Shown here piece after piece: positions 46,701 to 55,700 of a stretch of 64,000 nucleotides of DNA. Every line of letters starts with the position of its first letter. Position 1 is the stretch's first letter. This stretch comes from Aplidium turbinatum (Eukaryota; Chordata; Ascidiacea; Aplousobranchia; Polyclinidae), in contig OU964934.1 of NCBI GenBank assembly GCA_918807975.1, forward strand, positions 3,410,001-3,474,000, in the 5' to 3' direction. Made by a program: the position numbers and the translations under genes. The notes beneath the pieces were generated by a model, which was not told where the DNA came from, searched no databases, and saw nothing but the letters and a program-made list of their open reading frames with translations.

Positions 46701-49700
46701 ATTCATATGCCACACACTAAAATCCAAACAATATTTAGATTTATTCAAAGTAGTATTTATTATGCGTCAAATCATTGTGAACCTGGAGAAATACTTTACA
46801 AAGAATTAGCTGCCTTTTTTTTTTGCCTAATGGGCGTTTATGCGATAAAAATGTCAGTTTGGCAGCAAAATATTGATAAGTATTTTGATTTGGTTACAGC
46901 AATACCGGACTGCAGCAATTGGCACAAGGCTCTTGCAGCAACGTTTTTCAACTTGATTCAATGGTAAAGCAACCTGTGTTCTGTCAGGTTATGTACACAC
47001 AAATTCAGAAATATTTAAGAATATGCAATGAGGCACATTGAAATTACAAGTGGCTGCACATTTACAGTTCGATAATACGAGAAATTGAATACAACGCTAA
47101 TACAATCATTTCGACGTGGATTCAACATTGCAAGACGATGTAAACATGCGCGGGTTTGCAATTAGATTACTTCTCTTCTGTCCTTGTTTGTATAAAAGTC
47201 ATAAAATCAGTCGTTGTATCCGTGCTAAAATTCAGCTATGCTCAAACCGCATTATATTGATATTTTCTAAATAGAAAATGGATTTATAAAATATGAATAC
47301 AATACTGTTTCAGCATATAAAAATGCTGAATTTTACATCGAGTATTACGATTAGTTTTATGACCCACTTTTTATACAAAAAAGGATAGATGATTTTGATA
47401 AGCAATCTAATTGCAAAACCGCGCATGTTTACAAGTATTCAACGTCTTGATATGTTGAATCAACGTAAAAATAGCTATCTGTCTAATAAAAGGAAAAAAG
47501 GAAAATCTCTCATTGAGCTCCGCGTTTTATTTAGGCTGTGGTTGAAGCCAAAGTTTATAAAACCGCAATCATTCAAATAGTTTATTCTGCGCAAAAGCAA
47601 ACTTGACATACTCGTATGGAATGTGCAGGGCATAAAGGCTTTTCACAGCATTGACATTGGCCACGGTTTTTTGGTAGTTTATTTTTTGTGGCTTTGGCAC
47701 CTTCTCAATAAGCAAACGCAGTAGTTGTCCACCGTGGGGACTTCGCTTTGCACGTGAATGAACCAACCCATCCTTTGGTCGATGATATCGGTGCCACCCT
47801 TTGTGAAGTCGTAAAGCTTATACAAGCCTGGCTTCTTTTTGCCGTCATCCTTGGTAATCCCCAATAGAGGTTGCATGGTCGTCAACATCAACACATTCCG
47901 CATGCCAGAATTCTTCGTTTTTACTACATAAGAATGTAGGCTGAGATCAGCCTCACTCGTCTGCCAATAAATTTCGTACGAAGATTTCTCCCTACCACTC
48001 ACTTGCTTCACTTCCAGGGGTATTCCTCTACGTATAGCGTTGAGGGTTCCAGCTGACGTTATACCCCTGTCAAGCAACCACTGCGCGAGTGGTATGGAGG
48101 TGTAAAAGCGGTCATACAAAATATTCCGACCTTGAAGGTCACCGTGTTGTTCCAGGCTCATCACCATTCCTTTTACCAGTTCTTCTGTTCCACGAACGTA
48201 AAAATTAAATGGCTCTTCCTTCGGTTTACCTGAATAGACCGATGCCGCAAATGTGTATGGGAATCTGCTGGCGTTTACCGACTTGAACAGAAGGCCATAT
48301 TTCGCAGGCTTGTTTGGATTATATTGCTTGAAGGCAATTTGTGTCCTCATGGGGTATAGCGTTTTGTCCAACGACAAGTAGTCACCTGGAATGACATGTT
48401 TGCCGCAGTTTTCGTTAAACATTTCGAAAACGACTCGAAATGCGGCCAACCGGTCATTCTTCCAACGTTGCGGCCTAGTATTTTGGTCGTCGAACGAAAT
48501 GTTCGAAAATAAAAATTTAAAGCGGTTCTTGCTCATTGTTGCACTAAACACGGGATGTCCTTGCAGTTGATTGAACAATACATCCGTGGAATGACCAGCC
48601 TGTCCTAAAAGTCCCCGAAAATACTCCAATTCAACAAAGGCCAGCATCTCCTCGTTGTTGGTTGGGCCAAAATAGCAGTACCTGCTGTCATCTAAAATTC
48701 TCTCTGGCAATTGAGAAATGAGTGTGGCAATTTTTCTATTTGTTTCTTGAACAATAATGTTCAAAATGTTTAAAGAAAAAAATAGTTCCCATGCTTGCCG
48801 AGGGGTCTTGGCTTCTTTGGCTTCTCCTCTAACACCAATCGGGCCAGATATAATGTTAGCCCGGCCCCTTCTCCCATTGTGCACCGGTCTCGCATTAGAC
48901 CAAGTAATGCTGACGCCGCCCTCTTGTCTGTTCTTTGGCTTTTCTACAAAAGTTGTATAAGACTTCAGTGTGTCAGGAAAACTCAACAGCATCGTAGTTG
49001 TTCATGTCGAGATAGGAATCTATGCTGTTCACCAGTCTTTTCGATGTTATAATCCGTCCTGATGGCGCAAACTCCGGTTGAACATCGCCCATGGAAGGTA
49101 ACTGGTCGTCAATCTCGATCGGAATCGCTGTTGCGGAAGTTGACGGAGAAGAATCCGCTTCTTCATCTGAATCGGAGTGCCATAAATCCTCCAAATCATC
49201 CGCCTGGCTTTCGTCGTCAGAATCCAGTAAAACATGTTGCAATATTTCTTCAGCACTGAATCCTTGCCTTGCCCTGTTTTATTTAAAAGTGAAAAGGACG
49301 TAATTTTTTTAATAATGGCGTTGAAATACTAAAGAAAATGTATAATGAAACAAATTGTTAGACCCATAGAAACTAGTTAGAAAAAAACTGTTACACAGAA
49401 TTATAAAAATCGAGAATAAATCAAAACTTTGCAATATAATAAATTGTCAGACCGTTGTTAAAAATTGTGAAGTGCACTTTACATATTTACTGATGATGAA
49501 ACTATATGAATGCTATGGTTATCTATGGTGATTCAGATTAGCTTTTTGAGCAATGCTTCACGTTTATGATAAACTACACGTAGAAGGGAAATCCAACAGG
49601 CGTTTGCACAATATCGTCGTTTAGCGACGTAGATTCGACGAAAGCGGCGTAATAATTAGTAGGCCTACCTGGTATCAATATTGGCTGTTTCTGCAATGTT

Positions 49701-52700
49701 GCGTTATGACCATGAACGCCACGTGGCTTGAAAAACAACATTATAACGCTGAATGAAACCATGTGCATGAAACTGATAATCTATCTAATAAAATTATCTC
49801 TGATGTAAATTCAACGATTGGGCAATGGTATGTCTCAACAAAATTACCAAATATTCCATCATTTTGACGGCTAGAATGCATTGTTGAACCTAAACCGAAA
49901 AATATAGATGCGCTGTTCATTCATAATTTTTGATATTTGTTTATATGTTTAGTGAAAATAAGCTGTCATTCTTGTTATTATATTGAAAACGAAAAGAGCA
50001 GTTTGCAAAACGTCTATATTACCATGAATGCGGTTTCATCTATTTTGATTGTCCCTTGCTGTAGGCCTACTCAGGCAAGTTGTAATTATCACAATCTAAC
50101 TTTTCCAAACTGTGAGCACTATATCTCGATGCGCATTTGTGTATTGTGAGAAAATTTTGATGGTGTCCAAAAATCAAATACTATTTACAAAATAACTCGG
50201 TCTCTTACAATATCCTCATATGTCACATCAACAAATACTTTCCTGACTTACCAATAGGCCTAACTAAGGTAATCAAGAAACATTCTACTAACGGACAGTT
50301 CAGTGATAAAAAAATCCAAAAGTTTGATATTTCTTGCAAATGCAAACAATATAAGTTTTTCATAAAAAGATGAAGTTCAATAGCATTACAAGAATTCCAT
50401 CACCATAATTCAAAAAGAACCTTTCCATTACTTGGGTTGACCCTTGCGATTACCCCGCATTTGGGTTATGTTATGTACCACTATAGTTCACCGTACTGCC
50501 GATTGCCTAAAGCATGAAAAAAGTTGCATCTGTCTGCGGTTATAAGTTATATTTTTTTCTAAATTCAACTAAAACAGCTATTCGCATTATGAAACAGTTG
50601 GATAAGTGCCATAAATCAAACTATGGAATAAGTTTGTATCTCTATAAAAACGCCTGCCTGCAAAATGATACCATGTTCATAAAAATTACTAGATGTACAT
50701 AACGCAATATACTTTATGATATTATATTTTCTGATTATACATTTCCAGTCCTTGTCACAGACTGCATAATGCTTACTCATTCACTTTCAATGTAACTGAA
50801 AGTAGTTGTTAGATAAAACCTATATATCACACGCGCTATCAAGTAAAAGCGTTCTATTTTACATTGATTGGATTGGCTCAATATGAGATGGCTACTTCTA
50901 AACTACACTTATGAAGGCAGAGTCTGCAGCTACTTGAATTTTTGCAGGTGTTACCTACAATAAATAATGCGATTAATCGAATACAATTCTCACACAACTC
51001 GTGAATATGTCTAGTCAATCAGCGCTGACATAATGCTGGATGATGCATTATTGTTTATTGAATAATTTAGTAAATATGCGTAACTTCATTTGTTTGTTAT
51101 TGTGAGACGAAACTAGGAAGAATGGAAATAGAAATGGATAAAATAAAGGTATTTTTATTCAATGTAAACGCGCTGCCGCGTGTCATTATCTAACTAAAAT
51201 ATCTCTCGCCGCTAGCCTATGTCGATTCATCGTTTTCTGACGTCACGTCCATTCGATAATAAACGATTTCTTTCATGCATTCTCAGTTCAGTTTGGCAGT
51301 TACCCGCCTTTCCGTCGATTCAACGTTGCAAGACGTCGCATAAGTTCATATCTTTAGTTTGGTAAACGGAGATAAGATTTCATTGTGACATTGCTATGCA
51401 AACTTATATTTCACATGAGACAACTTGACAAGTAAATACACAAGTTTTCACAATTTATGACGAGTTATAGCACATGGAAATGTTACGCTACAATTGCTTT
51501 GCGAGGTACTGCATCGCGGTTTAGTTTATCAGTGACAGTGAACCTGGTACAAGAAGCCTCGAATATATTGATTCAACTAAGCTGCATCACGTATAAACGT
51601 GGTGGAACGATCGTCCTTTTCACAAAAGCGTGATGTTCTGGTTTATCCTACACAAATGAGAAGCGTATTGCATTTCAAATCTTTACATGTCGACTTGGAA
51701 ATAAATGTTTACAAGTATATTAGAGAAGCTTTGGGAACATCGACGCCTTTTCTGCTTTTGATAGTGTGTCGGACAAAAGGAAAGATTTGAAACCAAAATC
51801 ATAATATGTTACAAAGCAGCTTCTATAGTAGGCAATAACGTTGTAGCCTATGCTTTGTTTGATTGAAAGGACATAATTGTCTGCGAAAAACTATTCTCGC
51901 TCTAGATGCATTGGCACCAAGTCTTATGTTTAATTTTACGCAATTTCAACCGCAAGCGACGGTAACTCATCGTATCAAAGTTGAAGCTTTTCTTGTATCG
52001 ACGTCGCTTATAAGCCGTGGTGAGAACAAAAGGTCCACGCATACTGTCAATTTCCTTCACGCTGTGAAGCAGTTAGGATTAACGAGACATGGGCCAAATT
52101 AATTACTTTCATCCAGCTGGTGGGAAAATTTTGAACAATAGAATATGAAATATTTCAGAGGATGTGCTGAGAAATGCCTTATATCTCTCAATTTATAACC
52201 TTTATTCGCTCAAAATTTCGGCTCAATAGAGGTGAATGAAAGTTAGGAAAAGTCAAGAAATCTCATAGTCGCAGCCTCAGTGGTTTTAGAGATACAACTG
52301 TTGATGCAAAAAAGTTGAATTGACAGCCCCCCCCCCAACCTTCAAACAGATAAGGGTCTCCGGTGCCTATAGGCACACGACAATTATTAATGAAGTTTTA
52401 TAATTCCTTTTTTAGCTGTAGGACATATTTGGGCTATAGTTGATAAACAATAGAGAGCTAAAACACTGAATCAGGAAATAATCCTCTTGGAGCAACCAGC
52501 CTAAAATTTCTTCCTTTTCACTTGCTATAAGCCTTCGTATACACGTTAAATTTATTTGCCGATCTTCTATTGAAGTGAGCAGATTAACAATTTTAATTTT
52601 AAATAAATTTTAACAACTGAAAGTTGATGAAATTGTGATAATTGTCAAAACTCAATTTTGTTTAACATCTTTGGTATCGCAAAAGTTAATTTCTTTGTGA

Positions 52701-55700
52701 TATTTTGGGTTGAATTGGTAGTTACTAAAATCAAGCAGGCCAAGCTTAAATGTTTGATGTTTTTCAGTTTAAATTATTCAAACACCTCATAATGTCTCAT
52801 GTTGGATGCTTATTGTAAACAACGACAGTTCAAAAAAGCATAAACATTCTTCTTCTTCGTTTGAACCTTTTTCCCCACTCCAAGGGTCGAAGGGCTTTGC
52901 TTTTAACCACCCTTGGGTAGTGGCGGTCTAGATGTGTGGGCAGGTGTCGAGCAGCCAATTCACGCAAACCACGCACACCATTTGGCGCATGGTAAATTGC
53001 GCAGTTGCAGATGGTGTGGTCTGCGGTTTGTTCCTCCTTGTCGCACTCACAGATCGCGGATGAAGCCATATCCCATTTGTGCATGTTGGAGCGGAATAGT
53101 CCGACTCCAGTACGCAGGCGGTAGAGCCGCACCTTGGCCTTCGTTGGCAAATGCATTCCGGTTGGTTGGGGCCCGTTGTCGGCAATGAAACTTTGGAGTC
53201 TTGAGGAGTTCTTCTTCCACTCCGAGTCCGCCCAGGTAGCCGCACTGATACATTGGTCTTCAGCGGTTTTCCTCAAGAGTTGTGCGGCACGTACAAATGG
53301 GTGTCTCGATTTCAGTCGATGGTCAAATCATCGGCATAGGCGTACTTTGCAGATACCGTGTTTGGCAGATCATGGGTGTAGGACTGTAGGTGTTAAACAG
53401 AAGGGGAGTCAGGACAGATCCATTCCTGAGGGACGCCATCTTATGGCGTCGTAACCTGCTTTGTTTACCACTTCCGGTGGTGAGGGTAAAGCTTCTGTTG
53501 TAAACGAGCTCCATGATCATGCGGACCATGTGCCTGTCCGTGCCATACGCTGTCGTATGCGGCTGTGAGGTCAAGAAACACAGCACCAGCCTTCTTCTTT
53601 GCCTCAAAGCAGTCTTCAATGTCTTAAGTCATGAAAGTGACTTGGTCTACAGTAGATCTTCCACGGCGAAAACCAGCTTGCTCCTGGGGCAAGAGTGGGT
53701 CTATAATTGGTTTGACTCGAGTGTAAATAAGACGTTCGAAGATTTTAAAAGGGATGCAGAGAAGAGATATAGGGTTAGATATAGCTCTTCGGGTCCTCTT
53801 GTGGCTTATGAAGCTTAAGGATCGCGACTTCTTTGGCTCCTCTCCAGATTTTTGGGGATTATGAGTTGGCATAAGCAGGAAGACAGGAATAGCCAAGACT
53901 GCATGGTGATGTCAGTATGGAGTACAAGTTCGGGGCAGATGTTGTCGATAATAATAAGTGTTGAGTATAACAAGCAAGGTAAATATACTCAACAAGCTGT
54001 AAGGTGTAATTAAACAAGGTATAAAATACTCAATCATAAGTATTGAGTATAAGAAACAAGGTACCCACAGCAGGGTGGGCATATTGCTTCTAAGCAACAG
54101 CAAGTAGTAGCTGAAGCGAAGATATGAAGTATTTCAAAAACTAGAGTACATGGGATGAAACTGATTTCATTTGTGAAATCTGTTTTGAACTAAAATACTT
54201 AAACAGAAGTGAAACATTTTATACACCAAACCCTTTTTTTCTTGACCAGTGTTCTCAATAAATGTTACAAGAAATCCTTATTTAGTAATATAATGTATGG
54301 ACTGCACAATGCGAGTGCAACAAACTACACGGCGGAAAAAGCATCAGACAACTTCTCTGTATTTCAGCAATTACGTTTACCTCGTCAACATCACACGTGT
54401 TTCCACATTACTCGATGAAGATATGTTTTATAAGTTTGTTGGAGATGTGTTTCAAATAATAAAATTGGGTAAGTTGAAAAAAGCTTTACCTCACTTTGTA
54501 AGATAATGAAGTCAAACAAAAATTAGCTTTGTAACTTTGAAGACCAAGGTTTTAAACATTTTTTCTCTCCTAACGAGAGTATTTCCTTTGCTCTTCTAGC
54601 CTACTCCACTGTTCAGAGGGGAGAAGTGTTTCTGACTCAATTTCAGTCAGTTGTTGTGTTCATTCCTATGGTAATTTTTTAACAAATCTCGAAGCCTACT
54701 AATGTGTAAAAAAAAATTGTCTGCACATTTAAAAATACAATATTTTTTATCTTTATCTTGGTAGGCCTATAGCAATTTTGCTAAAGTATTTCTTATTTAA
54801 AATTGTTGTCCTTAGATAAAAATGTTGTCCTCTCTTGCTCTAACCGACGACTCGAAGAAAATTAAGGGCAAACCAGATGAAAAACTCGATGATACTTTTC
54901 TTGCCCAATGTTTTATTACGCCCAAATTACAACAAGTACAAAATGCAAAACAAATGTTTTCACAAATTTCCAAATATATGAAGTGCCTTGACTTTTAATG
55001 AAGACTTTTTGTTTTGTAAAACTTTACAACATTTCTGTTGCATTAACAGGAGATAAAGATGGGGTGGTGAACAGCTCTAGTGTGGAGTTCATGGTGAAAA
55101 GAGATTGCTATGAGGCTTGTGAGGATGAATCCTTGGATGTTGATAGACCTGCTGGTTCTGTTGCTCCAGTTTACGTAAGTTGGTTTTATTCAATTCCTGA
55201 TTGGGTTGTAAACTGGGATATCTCTATGACACCGACAATGGCGGGCAGGTTGTATCCTTTTCGACTCTTCTCTTTGGTCTTGTTTCAATTCCCAGTCGAG
55301 TTAAAAAAGCCACATTTAAGCGTGATCTAAATAGTAGGCTAATGAATACCAAGTCTGTGTTTCTTCATACCTAAAGTCTTCAGTTACAAAAAGTGGAAGT
55401 AATAGCAGGCTATATAGTAACGGTGCCTGTGTGTATCACTAACATCAACTGCTACTATATCGTTGTTGCTGTTAGTTGGTATGAAAGTAATTGACTGGAG
55501 ATGTGTATGTTTTGTGGTTTAGTGGCCAGGCTAAATTTACATGTCGTTTGCTGATTTTGGCCTATACATTGCACAATGCACTTTTGAAATTAAACCATTG
55601 TAGCTTTGCCACGTTTTTCCTTTTGTTGGTTTTGTCTCTGCATGGTTATTATTAAATACCATGCAGTGCAGTAGTTTTTTTATGCCTTTCGGAATTAAAA

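Larger units (their letters stand above)
45840..52350. other. Intron 16 block bounded by inverted G/C runs
   Basis: ggagtcttgctcagttt(G)10 ctgtcgattc at 45850-45880 has an inverted, diverged counterpart gaattgacagc(C)9 aacc...ggtctccgg at 52317-52362. This may mark the ends of a 6.5-kb element containing the piggyBac-type gene, but no target duplication is visible. Outside the transposase the DNA is AT-rich. A direct repeat ggattcaacattgcaagacg / cgattcaacgttgcaagacg occurs at 47119 and 51317. Confidence 0.35.

Noticed and set aside
53134-53454. Plus-strand frames over the LINE
   Set aside because: Shadows of the minus-strand reverse transcriptase and C-terminal region.
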